NCBI GenBank assembly: GCA_022969175.1
Contig: JALJPB010000001.1
Location: 1-64,000 of the forward strand
DNA: 64,000 bases
Source of the DNA: Colwellia sp.
GTDB lineage: Bacteria; Pseudomonadota; Gammaproteobacteria; Enterobacterales; Alteromonadaceae
Reading direction: 5' to 3'
Positions 51,218-62,400 of the stretch are shown here, one piece after another. The position numbers were made by a program, and so were the translations under genes. How positions within the stretch are numbered: the stretch's first letter is position 1; each line of letters begins with the position of its first letter. Under the pieces are notes generated by a model that ran no database searches, was not told the DNA's origin, and was given only the letters and a program-made list of their open reading frames with translations.

Positions 51218-51622
51218 CTAAAAACGGTAACGAACACCGATAGCAGCAGCTGCGCTAAAATTAGTATCGCTGTTTTTACCGTGATCAAAGTCTAGTTCTG
51301 GGTGAACTTGAAAATAAGCATCCCATTTAGCATTAAACGCCATGTTCAAACCTAAAGGTAGGCGAACACCACCGCCGTTATCCCAGCCAAGAAAAGCACC
51401 GCCACCGATATACCAGTTTAGCGGGATGTCTTCACCAAAAGAGCCTCTTTTGAAGATATAGTCGGCTGCTATACCGTCATCACCAACGAAGGCGTTAATA
51501 TTGTCAAATTGCCCTGTTACACCAAAACCTTGGTCAAAGCCGAGACCTATTTTTACTGCCGCAGTTGAATAAGTTGAAATTAAAGCTGAAACAGCAATTA
51601 TTGTCAGTAACACTTTTTTCAT
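51218..51622 (-). CDS. small outer-membrane beta-barrel-like protein
   Basis: A 134-residue exported protein with a signal peptide (MKKVLLTIIAVSALISTYSTA). The mature part consists of alternating strands with aromatic ends (VKIGLGFDQGFGVTGQF, WYIGGGAFLGWDN, MAFNAKWDAYFQVHPELDF) and ends IGVRYRF, a classic C-terminal aromatic signature for outer-membrane insertion. The short length suggests a small barrel or a subunit. Function unknown. A perfect short leader with TTTTTTC before the start gives little clue to regulation. Confidence 0.7.
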   Translation of the reverse strand: MKKVLLTIIAVSALISTYSTAAVKIGLGFDQGFGVTGQFDNINAFVGDDGIAADYIFKRGSFGEDIPLNWYIGGGAFLGWDNGGGVRLPLGLNMAFNAKWDAYFQVHPELDFDHGKNSDTNFSAAAAIGVRYRF

Positions 51623-51759
51623 CAGTTAAACCATTAAATAGAGTAATTATGGCGAGCGATAATACAGATTTTTGTCCGGAGGTGCATTTTTTATTACTTG
51701 CAATTGGGTGAATAAACCAACAGGTGATATACTATGGAAAAAATTGATGAAAGATACCT

Positions 51760-54270
51760 TTGACCAAAAACGATCCCCACGCAAAACGCGAAGCACAAAA
51801 ATACGAAAAACCTGTCGCTAGTCGCGAATACTTGTTAGAAATTTTACAAAAATCTGACATGCCACTAACCTTTAACGCTTTCTGTAAAATACTAAATTAC
51901 AGCGAAGAGTATCAGCTTATTGGTGTTAAAAGACGCCTTCGTGCGATGGAGAATAGTGGCCAGCTTATTTTTAATAAATTTAAGCAATACGCTATCCCTG
52001 CTAAAAATAGTAAATTAACAGGAAAGGTGATCGGCCACCGCGATGGCTTTGGTTTTTTTGCGCCAGACTCCCCTGCTGATGAAAAGTCATCTTTGCCAAC
52101 TAAAAAAGGTAAAGACTATTATATTTCATCTCATGAAATGCAGCGGGTATTTCATGGCGACATCGTTGAGGCCATTTTAGTTGATCGCACCGATAGAAAA
52201 GGTCGAAAAGAAATTAAAATTCTTGAGGTTATCGAGCCAAGAAAAGCCGGTATTGTTGGTCGTTATTATGTTGACCATCATATTTGCATGGTAATGCCTG
52301 ATGATGCACGGATTAAACAAGAAATACTGATAGACCCAGAACAACGCTTAGGTGCTCGTCACGGGCAGATGGTTGTTGTTGATATTATTAAACGGCCCAC
52401 TAAACGTACCAATGCCGTAGCAAAAATCATTGAAGTATTGGGCGATCATATGGCGCCGGGTATGGAAATAGATATAGCTCTGCGTGAACATGACTTACCT
52501 CATCAGTTCACGCCAGAGTTACTGAGCGAAGTGGCAACCTTATCCGATGAGGTTGAAGAAAGTGCTAAACAAGACCGCGTAGATCTGCGTCATTTACCGC
52601 TAGTGACTATTGATGGTGAAGACGCCCGAGATTTTGACGATGCGGTGTACTGTGAGCCTAAAAAAAGTGGCGGCTGGCGTTTATGGGTAGCCATTGCCGA
52701 TGTTAGCTATTATGTTCGGGGTGATACTGCCTTAGATAACGAAGCAATTGAACGAGGAAATTCAGTTTATTTCCCTAGCCAAGTTATTCCAATGTTACCT
52801 GAAAAGTTATCTAACGGTTTATGCTCATTAAACCCTGATGTTGACCGTTTATGCATGGTTTGTGAAATGACAATAAGTGCAGCGGGTAAACTGTCGGGTT
52901 CAAAGTTTTATGCGGCAACTATGCGCTCAAAGGCACGTTTTACCTATACTAAAGTGGCTGCCATTTTAGAGGGTGATGAAGAGTTGCAAAAGCAATACCA
53001 GTCTCTGGTGCCAGATCTTGAAAACCTCAATCAACTGTACTTAGCGCTATCTACCGCAAGAAATAGTCGAGGCGCTATTGCTTTTGAGACCGAAGAATCT
53101 CGTTTTATCTTTAACGAAGACCGTAAAATTGAAACCATTGAACCTTTAGTTCGCAATGATGCCCATAAAATCATCGAAGAATGTATGATTTTAGCCAATG
53201 TCGCTACCGCTAAGTTTATTGAAAAACATAATAAACCGGGGCTTTTTCGGGTGCATGATAAGCCTAGTGAAGATAAATATAATAACTTTATCAGCTACCT
53301 TACTGAGCTAGGCATTAACTTACCTTTTAATAAAGGTAAGAAAGACAAAGAAGATAAAAGTGAGCCAAAACCATCTGATTATGGTTATATTCTTGATGCG
53401 GTTGCCGGTCGCCCTGATCAAGAGTTAATTCAAACCATGCTATTACGCTCAATGCGCCAAGCGGTGTATCAAAGTGATAATTTAGGTCATTTTGGTTTAG
53501 CCCTTGAGTCATATGCTCATTTTACTTCACCTATTCGCCGTTATCCTGATTTGGTCGTGCATCGGGTAATCAAAGAAATTTTGTATCAGCAAGAAATTAA
53601 ACACGCTAGTGAAAAAGTGGGCACTGCAAATGACGGTCATTTTGACTATCCAATAGCGACTGTTATTGAACTCGGAGAGCATTGCTCTCTTACCGAACGC
53701 CGTGCAGATGAAGCAACTAGAGACGTTGCCGATTGGCTTAAATGTGAATTTATGCAAGACCATGTTGGTGATACCTTTAAAGGTGTTATTTCAACGGTCA
53801 CTAATTTTGGTTTATTTGTTCGCTTGTCTAAATTACATATCGAAGGCTTGGTTCACATTACTTCTTTGGGTCGAGACTTTTATCATTATGACGATGTTCG
53901 CATGTGCCTAACAGGTGAACATACTGGCGCAAAGTTCCGTGTTGGCGATGTTGTTGAAGTGAAAGTGGCTGCGGTAAACCTTGATGATAAAAAAATAGAT
54001 TTATCACTCGCGGGTGAAAAAGCAGTGCTTGAACACGCCAAACCTTTAAACGCAAAAAAATCTAAAAATAAAGGCAAAGGTAAAAACAAAGCGAAGGGCA
54101 ATCAAGAAGAAGGTCAATCCTTAGAAAGTAAAAAACCTTCAGCCAAGAAAAAGAAAAAATCAGCAAAAGAAAAAAATAAAGCTTCTGCAGCTGAGAAACC
54201 GAAAGCGGCTAAAAGAAAAGCACGTAAAAAACGACCGGGTAAAAATGCGCGAAAATCAGTTAAAGATTAA
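51760..54270 (+). CDS. rnr: ribonuclease R
   Basis: An 836-residue 3'-to-5' exoribonuclease that degrades structured RNA and takes part in rRNA and tmRNA quality control. Order: N-terminal helix-turn-helix (about 22-80), two cold-shock-like domains, the RNB catalytic domain with D285-G-E-D288-A-R-D291-F-D293-D294, an S1 domain (about 660-745) and a lysine-rich tail (about 750-836). The tail is long and basic, as in E. coli RNase R. The start is TTG 51760, which fits the family N-terminus; no ATG in frame is nearer. The gene is followed 89 bp later by rlmB, its usual partner. Confidence 0.95.
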   Translation: MTKNDPHAKREAQKYEKPVASREYLLEILQKSDMPLTFNAFCKILNYSEEYQLIGVKRRLRAMENSGQLIFNKFKQYAIPAKNSKLTGKVIGHRDGFGFFAPDSPADEKSSLPTKKGKDYYISSHEMQRVFHGDIVEAILVDRTDRKGRKEIKILEVIEPRKAGIVGRYYVDHHICMVMPDDARIKQEILIDPEQRLGARHGQMVVVDIIKRPTKRTNAVAKIIEVLGDHMAPGMEIDIALREHDLPHQFTPELLSEVATLSDEVEESAKQDRVDLRHLPLVTIDGEDARDFDDAVYCEPKKSGGWRLWVAIADVSYYVRGDTALDNEAIERGNSVYFPSQVIPMLPEKLSNGLCSLNPDVDRLCMVCEMTISAAGKLSGSKFYAATMRSKARFTYTKVAAILEGDEELQKQYQSLVPDLENLNQLYLALSTARNSRGAIAFETEESRFIFNEDRKIETIEPLVRNDAHKIIEECMILANVATAKFIEKHNKPGLFRVHDKPSEDKYNNFISYLTELGINLPFNKGKKDKEDKSEPKPSDYGYILDAVAGRPDQELIQTMLLRSMRQAVYQSDNLGHFGLALESYAHFTSPIRRYPDLVVHRVIKEILYQQEIKHASEKVGTANDGHFDYPIATVIELGEHCSLTERRADEATRDVADWLKCEFMQDHVGDTFKGVISTVTNFGLFVRLSKLHIEGLVHITSLGRDFYHYDDVRMCLTGEHTGAKFRVGDVVEVKVAAVNLDDKKIDLSLAGEKAVLEHAKPLNAKKSKNKGKGKNKAKGNQEEGQSLESKKPSAKKKKKSAKEKNKASAAEKPKAAKRKARKKRPGKNARKSVKD

Positions 54271-54358
54271 AACGCTTTAACGACTAAAAACTAATTAAAC
54301 AGACTCGCCAATAAATTATATTGGAGAGGAAAAATGAAAATATAACAGTTGAGAAATC

Positions 54359-55114
54359 ATGGCAAAAAATGATGAAGTAGTATTTGGTATTCACGCCGTT
54401 ACTGCATTAATGGAAAGTGCGCCGGAGCGTTTTATTGAGTTGTGGCTTTTAAAAGGGCGTGATGATGAAAGGTTAAAGCCAATTATAAACTTATCACAAA
54501 AATACGGTATTTCAGTACAAGTTGCCCAACGAAAAGTCTTAGATGAAAAAAGTGACGGTGAGCAGCATCAAGGTATTGTTGCTCGCGTGCAAGCGGGTAA
54601 AACCTTTAATGAAAATGATCTAGAAGATATTATCACTCGTACAACGGCTAAGGGTGAACAGCCATTCTTTTTGATTCTTGATGGGGTAACAGATCCGCAT
54701 AATTTAGGTGCTTGTTTACGTAATGCTGACTCGGCAGGTGTGCAAGCGATTATAGTTCCTAAGGATAATGCTGCACGTTTAACCGGAACGGTGAGAAAAG
54801 TGGCAGTTGGTGCGGCAGAATATGTTCCCTTAGTGCAAGTGACGAATCTGTCACGTACTATGAAGGCACTGCAAGATAAAGGTATTTGGATTATTGGCAC
54901 GGCTGGTGAAACCGATACTTGTCTTTATGACGTTAAATTATCTGGCCCAATGGCATTAGTTATGGGAGCAGAAGGTAAAGGCATGCGCCGTTTGACACGT
55001 GAAAATTGTGACCAATTAGTTAAACTGCCAATGGCAGGTAGAGTTTCAAGCTTAAATGTTTCTGTTGCTACAGGTATATGCTTGTTTGAAATTGTTCGCC
55101 AACGATTAGCTTAA
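54359..55114 (+). CDS. rlmB: 23S rRNA (guanosine-2'-O-)-methyltransferase RlmB
   Basis: A 251-residue SpoU/TrmH-type methyltransferase that modifies G2251 of 23S rRNA. An N-terminal RNA-binding domain ([27 protein letters not shown]) precedes the knotted SPOUT domain with motif 1 [21 protein letters not shown], motif 2 [13 protein letters not shown] and motif 3 [18 protein letters not shown]. It forms a dimer with the active site at the interface. It is placed directly after rnr, as in E. coli, where the pair is often cotranscribed. Confidence 0.95.
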   Translation: MAKNDEVVFGIHAVTALMESAPERFIELWLLKGRDDERLKPIINLSQKYGISVQVAQRKVLDEKSDGEQHQGIVARVQAGKTFNENDLEDIITRTTAKGEQPFFLILDGVTDPHNLGACLRNADSAGVQAIIVPKDNAARLTGTVRKVAVGAAEYVPLVQVTNLSRTMKALQDKGIWIIGTAGETDTCLYDVKLSGPMALVMGAEGKGMRRLTRENCDQLVKLPMAGRVSSLNVSVATGICLFEIVRQRLA

Positions 55115-55193
55115 TCAATTTAGCTTAGTTGTCTAAAAGTAAAAAGTAAAAATGTAATAACCCCAAATGGAAAAATAATAAGGATAGGAAACC

Positions 55194-56480
55194 ATGAAAA
55201 AAACTTTAATCGCTCTTGGTATTGTTGTTGGAGCTGCGCTGGTTTTACCAAAAATTGTTGGCTCAATAGTTGAAACAGAACATCAAGCAATGTTAGCCGA
55301 TATGTCTGACAATGATACTGTATCAGTTACTTCTAAAAGTTTTACCGCTAACTGGTTTGGTGGTAGTGCGGTAACCGAGATGACGGTGCACTTACAAGAT
55401 GTACAAATGCCAGATGTAACTTTTAAAATAGAAGAACAACTTTTATTTGGTCCAGTTATTTTTGCTGACGACGGTTTACATTTTGCGCTAAGCCATTCAA
55501 CAGCGACGATTAATTTTAAAGAGTTAGGTTTAGATGAAGAAATTGTTGACTTCATTAACGATAAAATAAAAATTACCGGTTTATTAACATTTTCTAAAGA
55601 TGTCGTTTCACGTATAGATATTGCAGAAATGTCGAAAGAAGTTGATGGTAATAATATTGTCTTTCATGCGGCTTCAGGTGAAATCAGTATCGCTAATAAA
55701 ACTCATCTTACTGGTGACTTTAAATGGGGCGGTATGGAAGTAAACAGCAGTGATGCTCACGTGGTTGTTGGTCCTGTTACTATGGATATTGACCAAGAAG
55801 TTATTCGTGGTGATTATTATTCCGGTGATGCGATTTCAATAGGTGATGCAAACTTTGTTATGTCATCTTTGAAAATTAATGATGAAACGGGTAATGAAGT
55901 GGTTAACGTTAAGAACGTTCTTATGAATGCTGTCAGCTCAGTGAATGATGATTTAATGAAAGTTAACTTCACCTACCATATCGATGAAATTAACTCGATG
56001 GGCCAACGCTTTGAACATGCGAATCTTTCGTTTGTTTTTGATAACCTTGATGTCGATGTCATGACTGAACTTAATACGGCATTTACTGAATTATCAACTG
56101 CTGGTTCAGATGATGCTTTTTCAGAACAAAACATTCAAAAGTTAACGGTAATTGGCGCTAAGCTTTTAGAAAAAAATCCAATCATTAAAATTACTGATTT
56201 GAGTGTAGAAACTCCTGAAGGTAAAGTCGTTTCAGATTTACAAGTGAGTATGGACAAAGACAAGTTTGATGCTGCTAATTTTATGACCGCAATGATGGCA
56301 TTAAAAGCTAAAGCTAAAGCGAATGCACCTGAAGCATTATTCGCAAAATTTGGCTTAACACCAATGATTGATATGTATGTTGAACAAGGTTTTTTAGTCA
56401 GAGCAGATGACAAACTGTCTTTTGATGTAAGCTTTTCGCAAGGTCAGCTACAAGTTAACGGTAAAATTATTCCATTATAA
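55194..56480 (+). CDS. DUF945 (YdgA-like) family protein
   Basis: A 428-residue periplasmic protein with an N-terminal signal or anchor (MKKTLIALGIVVGAALVLPKI) followed by strand-rich repeats, as in E. coli YdgA and other DUF945 proteins: SVTSKSFTANWFGGSAVTEM, ISIANKTHLTGDFKWGGMEV, and a C-terminal region KFDAANFMTAMMALKAKAKANAPEALFAKFGLTPMIDMYVEQGFL. Function unknown; some members are suspected in envelope maintenance. ATG 55194 follows AGGATAGGAAACC. It lies 79 bp after rlmB and ends with its own terminator. Confidence 0.8.
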   Translation: MKKTLIALGIVVGAALVLPKIVGSIVETEHQAMLADMSDNDTVSVTSKSFTANWFGGSAVTEMTVHLQDVQMPDVTFKIEEQLLFGPVIFADDGLHFALSHSTATINFKELGLDEEIVDFINDKIKITGLLTFSKDVVSRIDIAEMSKEVDGNNIVFHAASGEISIANKTHLTGDFKWGGMEVNSSDAHVVVGPVTMDIDQEVIRGDYYSGDAISIGDANFVMSSLKINDETGNEVVNVKNVLMNAVSSVNDDLMKVNFTYHIDEINSMGQRFEHANLSFVFDNLDVDVMTELNTAFTELSTAGSDDAFSEQNIQKLTVIGAKLLEKNPIIKITDLSVETPEGKVVSDLQVSMDKDKFDAANFMTAMMALKAKAKANAPEALFAKFGLTPMIDMYVEQGFLVRADDKLSFDVSFSQGQLQVNGKIIPL

Positions 56481-56528
56481 TCAATTGTTTATATTGTAAA
56501 TTTATAGACAATTATCGTTAAAGAATTT

Positions 56529-56562
56529 AAAACCATTACTGATATCAGTAGTGGTTTTTTTT
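56529..56562 (+). terminator. rho-independent terminator after the DUF945 gene
   Basis: AACCATTACTGA and TCAGTAGTGGTT pair over 12 bp with one G-T, followed by eight T. Located 50 bp after the DUF945 stop. Confidence 0.85.
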
Positions 56563-56696
56563 ATCTCTGAGAAAGTGATTGTTATTAATTTTGACACACT
56601 TTGTTACCTCTGTAATGTTTTGTAAACCCGCTAGCAAGTTATTGTAAAATTGTACTAAAATAGGGAGAGTATTCATTATCTAAAGGTTTTTAGTTT

Positions 56697-58121
56697 ATGG
56701 CGAAAAGCCTTAAAACACTTTGCATTACATCACTTTCTTTTTTACTGTTTTCATGTAGTGGAATCTATGAAGTCGATGAAAGTTTGCAAAAATCCCACGC
56801 TCCTAAACAGTGGTCTTCAGATCTATTAACGACAAATATTAAAGAAGATTGGTTTGAACAATTAAAAAATGAACAAGTTCATCAATTGGTTGCTCTCGCT
56901 CTTAGTAATAATTTTCAGTTAATACAGCAATCACTGGCTATTGAAATTCAACAACAGCAATTAACTATTGCCGGTAGTGCTTTGTGGCCATCCCTTGATA
57001 TGTCACTAAGAGGCAGTCGCCAAAAAACAGTTGATGCTGATAATACCGCCAATTATGGTAATAGTGTCTCTCTTGGTTTGAATTTACAGTATGAACTTGA
57101 CCTTTGGGGCAAGCTTTCTGATGCTGAGCGTCAAGCAAACTTAGAGTTAATGGCGCAGCAAGCGACTTTTGAACAAGCCAAGCAACAATTAGTCGCTGAT
57201 GTAATTACCGCATGGTTTAGTGTTATAGAAGCAAATCAGTTGGTAGCGCTTTATCAACAACGTTCTGATAATACTCAGCAAAATTTATTGATCATTGAGT
57301 CAGGTTATCAGCAAGGACTCAATAGTGCTTTGGATGTTTATCTTACCCGTAATGAAGTTAATACTGAATTATCAAGAACCTCAGATCAGCAAGCAAAAAA
57401 AATATTAGCGATTCGTCAGCTTGAGCAACTTTTAGGGCAATATCCTGAAGGAAAACTATTTGTTGAAGCAGATTTACCTTTGCTCAGTTCAGAAATTCCA
57501 TTAGGTTTACCCACAGATTTAGTATCACGAAAACCAGAGTTGCTGGCAAGTTGGTATCAGCTGTTGGCCAAAGATGCATCCTTGGCTTACGCCCACAAAC
57601 AACGATTCCCTAGTGTTAGTATTACCGCTTCATTAAGCAATAATGAGCAGGATATTTCTGATTTATTATCAGCATCTTCTTTAGGTTGGTCGTTGTTAGG
57701 TAGTATCGCCATGCCGCTTTTTAATGCCGGTAAACTTGAAGCTAACGAAGAAAAAGCTCGTTTAGTTTTAAAACAAACTGAACAAGGCTACTTATCTACA
57801 CTTTATGACGCATTTGCTGATGTTGAAAACTCAGTGACTCTTGAGTCAAGCTTAAAAGAGCGTTATCAAATGATGATTAAAGCGAAAGAGAATGCTATCG
57901 CGGCAGAAACTCTTTCATTTGAGCAATATCAAAGTGGCTTGGTAGAATATACCACGGTATTAGATGCGCAAAGCCGATCATACGATGCTCAAAGCACAGT
58001 AATTCAAATTAAAAATCAATTAATCGTTAACCGAATTAACCTTCATATTGCCTTAGGGGGCGACTTTGCTCGCTCAACAAATACAGCAGCACTACCTCAG
58101 CATGAACCGGGTAAGGAATAA
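56697..58121 (+). CDS. RND efflux outer-membrane factor, TolC family lipoprotein
   Basis: A 474-residue outer-membrane channel of the OprM/NodT type with a lipobox (LLFSC, C20). It contains the two helical-repeat halves characteristic of TolC-like proteins: KEDWFEQLKNEQVHQLVALALSNNF, YELDLWGKLSDAERQANLEL, then the second half with IAMPLFNAGKLEANEEKARLVL and SFEQYQSGLVEYTTVLDAQ. It provides the exit duct for the RND pump in the next two genes. The start is 8 nt after TAAAGGTTTTTAG, a weak ribosome site. Confidence 0.9.
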   Translation: MAKSLKTLCITSLSFLLFSCSGIYEVDESLQKSHAPKQWSSDLLTTNIKEDWFEQLKNEQVHQLVALALSNNFQLIQQSLAIEIQQQQLTIAGSALWPSLDMSLRGSRQKTVDADNTANYGNSVSLGLNLQYELDLWGKLSDAERQANLELMAQQATFEQAKQQLVADVITAWFSVIEANQLVALYQQRSDNTQQNLLIIESGYQQGLNSALDVYLTRNEVNTELSRTSDQQAKKILAIRQLEQLLGQYPEGKLFVEADLPLLSSEIPLGLPTDLVSRKPELLASWYQLLAKDASLAYAHKQRFPSVSITASLSNNEQDISDLLSASSLGWSLLGSIAMPLFNAGKLEANEEKARLVLKQTEQGYLSTLYDAFADVENSVTLESSLKERYQMMIKAKENAIAAETLSFEQYQSGLVEYTTVLDAQSRSYDAQSTVIQIKNQLIVNRINLHIALGGDFARSTNTAALPQHEPGKE

Positions 58122-58129
58122 ATTAAGTT

Positions 58130-59452
58130 ATGACAAATACAAGTAATCATTCTATGAAGCAATCAAAATTGAAGAAAACCCTCGTACCGATAGTGATACT
58201 AATCGCAACCGTTGTTATTGCCCAAATTATTATCAAAAACCCTCCCAAAAGTAATCGAGGTAAAGGCGCAGAACCCGCTCAAATTACTGTTGAAACAAAA
58301 GTTTTAGTTGCTCAAAACTATCAGGTAATACTGAATAGTTTTGGCACCGTTAAACCTCGCACTAACAGTATGTTAGTCGCTCAGGTTTCTGGCGAAATTA
58401 ATGAAGTCAGCCGAGAGTTCAGAGATGGTGGTTTTTTTGAAAAAGGTGATGTATTAGTACAACTTGATGATAGAGACCATCGCGCTGAAGTTAAAATAAA
58501 CCAGTCCAGTCTTCTAGCCGCAAAGCAAGTTTTATTAGAAGAGCAAGCTCGCGCAGAACGGGCATTAGTTGATTGGCAGCGGCTAGGTAATGGCGCCGAA
58601 CCAAGTGCTTTGGTATTACGTAAACCTCAATTGGCTTCTGCCCAAGCTCAAGTATCATCCGCACAAGCTAAATTAGAAAAAGCACTATTATTGTTAGAGC
58701 GTACTAAAGTTACTGCACCTTATGCAGGACGAATTTTGAAAAAATATGTCGATTTAGGACGTGTTGTAGTTAATAACACCCAATTAGCTGATATTTACGC
58801 AATTGATTATGTGGAAATTAGACTGCCAATAAATAATAAAGATCTCAGTTTTATGATCTTACCTGAGCAGTATCGTCATGCTGATAACAAAGTGGTGGGC
58901 TCGTCGGTAACCTTAACGTCAAATTTAATCGGTAAGCAACATTGGCAGGGGAAAATAGTACGTACTGAAGGCGCAATTGATGAAAAGTCTCAGCAACTCT
59001 ATATCGTCGCGCAAATTGATGATCCCTATGACTTGGGTAGTAATCAAGTCGCACCCATTAAAATTGGTCAGTATGTCAATGCTAGTATTGTCGGTAAAAC
59101 CATTGAACAGGCATTAGTTATTCCCAACAGTGCAATATATCAAGGCAGCTATGTTTATCTTGTTGAACACTTTGATGGTAAAACGATATTAAAAAGAAAA
59201 GAGATTAGTATTTTGTGGCAAAACCGAGATGATGCCGTGATAGAAAGCGGTTTAGCTTTTGGCGACAGTTTAGTCTTAACGCCACTGGGGCAGGTTAGCT
59301 CAGGCACGCCTGTTAAGGTCTCTGGTGATGACCCTGTTAACAATAAAAGATCAGATAAAAAAGGTAGAAGACCTGAGGGTTTAGATAAAAGTAAAAGAAG
59401 AAAAAATAACAAAAAAGCCAATAGCACAGTTAATACGGGGACTACTCAATGA
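58130..59452 (+). CDS. RND efflux periplasmic adaptor
   Basis: A 440-residue membrane-fusion protein with an N-terminal helix (LKKTLVPIVILIATVVIAQII). Lipoyl halves REFRDGGFFEKGDVLVQLDD and VTAPYAGRILKKYVDLGRVV flank a short coiled coil (about 120-190), and a beta-barrel region follows. The C-terminal 50 residues (SDKKGRRPEGLDKSKRRKNN and beyond) are unusually basic. It links the channel at 56697 to the pump at 59449. It begins 8 nt after the channel gene and overlaps the pump gene by 4 nt (ATGA), so the three are one operon. Confidence 0.9.
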   Translation: MTNTSNHSMKQSKLKKTLVPIVILIATVVIAQIIIKNPPKSNRGKGAEPAQITVETKVLVAQNYQVILNSFGTVKPRTNSMLVAQVSGEINEVSREFRDGGFFEKGDVLVQLDDRDHRAEVKINQSSLLAAKQVLLEEQARAERALVDWQRLGNGAEPSALVLRKPQLASAQAQVSSAQAKLEKALLLLERTKVTAPYAGRILKKYVDLGRVVVNNTQLADIYAIDYVEIRLPINNKDLSFMILPEQYRHADNKVVGSSVTLTSNLIGKQHWQGKIVRTEGAIDEKSQQLYIVAQIDDPYDLGSNQVAPIKIGQYVNASIVGKTIEQALVIPNSAIYQGSYVYLVEHFDGKTILKRKEISILWQNRDDAVIESGLAFGDSLVLTPLGQVSSGTPVKVSGDDPVNNKRSDKKGRRPEGLDKSKRRKNNKKANSTVNTGTTQ

Positions 59453-62400
59453 TAGCTTGGTTTGTTCGCAACAGTGTTGCTGCTAATTTATTGATGATGA
59501 CCATTTTATTTGTTGGTTTGTTTAGTTTGTCTTCAAGAATTCCATTAGAAGTATTTCCATCGTTTGCCATGGATAGAATAAACGTTAATGTCTCGTTGCG
59601 TGGTTCCACTCCTGAAGATGTTGAACAAGGGGTTGCTATTCGTATTGAAGAAGCTATTCAAGATTTAGAGGGCATAGAGCAAATTTCGTCTCGCTCATCA
59701 GAGGGCTCTGCTTCGGTGAGTATAGACATTGATTCGTCTTATGATGCCAGAGAAATGCTCGCGGATATTAAAGCACGGGTAGACTCGATTAATACCTTTC
59801 CGGTCGATGCTGAAAAGCCGATTGTTTCTCTTGCAGAGCGTAAACGTGAAGTCATAGCGGTAACTGTGGCGAGTATTTATGGCGAAAAAGAAATTAGAGA
59901 GTTTGCTGAACAAACTCGTGATGATTTATTACAAATTCCCGGAGTAACTCAGTTAGAACTCAGTGGTGTACGTAACTACGAGATTGCCATTGAAATATCC
60001 CAAGATAAAATGCGTCAATACGGCTTAAGCATTAATCAAGTCAGTAACGCGATTGGTAATTCCAGTAGTGATGTCTCAGCGGGTAACATTAAAACCCAAG
60101 GTGGCGATATTTTAATTCGCTCTAAAGGCCAAGCCTACCGAAAAGATGAATTTGCTCGTATTGCCATTAAAACCAATGCAGACGGCTCAATATTAACCTT
60201 AAGTGATATTGCAGTGATAAGTGATGATTTTGAAGAAACCCCAGTAAGAACGCGTTTTAATGGCAAAAGTGCTGCTTTTATTGATGTTTATCGCATTGGT
60301 CAACAAAGTGCCATTGATGTTGCCGATAAAGTTAAAGCTTACATAGAAAGTCGTCAGGAAAGCTTGCCTTATGGTTATGAGTTAAGTTATTGGGATGACG
60401 ACTCTCAAATTGTTAAAGCACGTATATCCACACTAACCACTAATGCAATGCAGGGCTTGATTTTAGTTTTTGCTTTGTTATCGATGTTTTTACGTCCATC
60501 TATTGCTATTTGGGTTTGTATTGGCATTCCAGTTTCATTTATGGGCGCGTTTATTGTGATGCCTTTTATGGGCGTTACTTTAAATGTAATGAGTCTATTC
60601 GCCTTTATCTTAGTGCTCGGGATTGTTGTTGATGATGCCATTGTTACTGGTGAGAATATTTATACTCATTTGCAAAAAGCAGAGTCCGGTGAACATGCCG
60701 CAATTAAAGGTACCCAAGAAGTTGCTACACCAGTGACCTTTGGTATTCTAACTACCGTTGCAGCGTTTCTTCCGCTTGCCTTTATTGAAGGCGCTCGCGG
60801 GGCATTATTTGCTCAAATTCCCGTAGTCGTTATCCCTGTGTTAATTTTCTCTTTAATCGAGTCTAAGTTTGTTTTACCTTCGCATTTAAAACATATTAAA
60901 TTACGTCATCAAAAAAAAGGGCCGAGTAAATTTGAAAAATTTCAGCATAAATTTGCCGATGGCTTTGAACAAGTGATTTTAAAGTATTACCAACCATTAC
61001 TTGCACTAGCACTTAAACATAAACTGACCACCTTAAGTTTATTTATCGGTGTCTTTATTGTCATTGCCTCTATGATTATGAGTGGCTGGACAAAGTTTAT
61101 TTTCTTCCCTCGTATTCCCAGTGAAACTGTTCGAGCAAGTATCACCATGCCAGTAGGAACACCGTTTGACGTCACTAATAGTTTTGTTATTGATATGGCA
61201 GATAAAGCGCAAATACTTCAAGACAAATACCGAGATAGTGAAACGGGTGAAAGTGTTATTTTAAATGTTTTAGCCACTACGGGAGGGCGGGGCGGTGTTT
61301 CTCACTCAGGTAATGTGCGCTTTGAAATTACTCCACCTGAGCAACGAGAGTTAAGCATTACGTCTCGGGAATTAGTTCGTGAGTGGCGACAAATGATCGG
61401 CGTTATACCTGGTGCTGAAAGTGTGACTTTTAGAGCTGAATTGGGCCGTTCTTCAGATCCTATTAATGTGCAGTTAACGGCTAGTTCATTAGTGACCTTA
61501 AAAGAAGTGGCGAATAAAGTGAAAGAGCGCTTAAGTACTTACCCAACGGTATTTGAAATCGCCGATAGTTTATCTGACGGTAAAGAAGAATTACGCATTG
61601 AGTTAACTCAACAAGGTAAGGCGCTAGGATTGACCAGAGTTGACATTTCCAGACAAGTCCGTAGTGCATTTTTTGGCGCTGAAGTTCAGCGTATTCAAAG
61701 AGGTCGGGATGATGTTCGAGTCATGGTACGTCTTCCTAAAGATGAGCGAAGTGCGATTGCTGATTTAGAGAATATACTTATTTCAACACCACTTGGCGGT
61801 AATGTGCCGTTATCTCATGTAGCCATATTGATTCCAGATCAAAGTCCTGCAACTATTAGGCGTATTGATTTATATCGTACCGTTAATGTGACAGCCGATG
61901 TTGAAAAATCGAATACCAACATGACAATTTTACAAGCGGATTTAAAAACCTATCTAGATGAGTTAATAACTCACTACCCTGGGGTGAATCATTCATTAGA
62001 AGGTGAAGCGAAAGAACAGCGAGAATCTTTTAGCTCACTAGGCTGGGCATTGGTTTTTGTCTTTTTCATTATCTATGCGTTATTAGCTATTCCATTTAAG
62101 TCGTATTTGCAGCCGTTAATTGTCATGAGTGTCATTCCTTTTGGCATGATCGGCGCAGTAATGGGACATTGGGTTATGGGCATGGAACTTACCATTATGA
62201 GTTTATTAGGCATGCTAGCACTAGTGGGTGTGGTGGTTAATGACTCATTAGTATTGGTTGATTTTATCAATAAAAAACGAGAGCAAACTAATGATGTAAT
62301 GAACGCGGTGTTGATAGCCGGTGCTTCACGTTTTAGACCGGTAATGTTAACCAGTTTAACGACCTTTATTGGCTTGATGCCGTTATTGTTTGAGAAATCT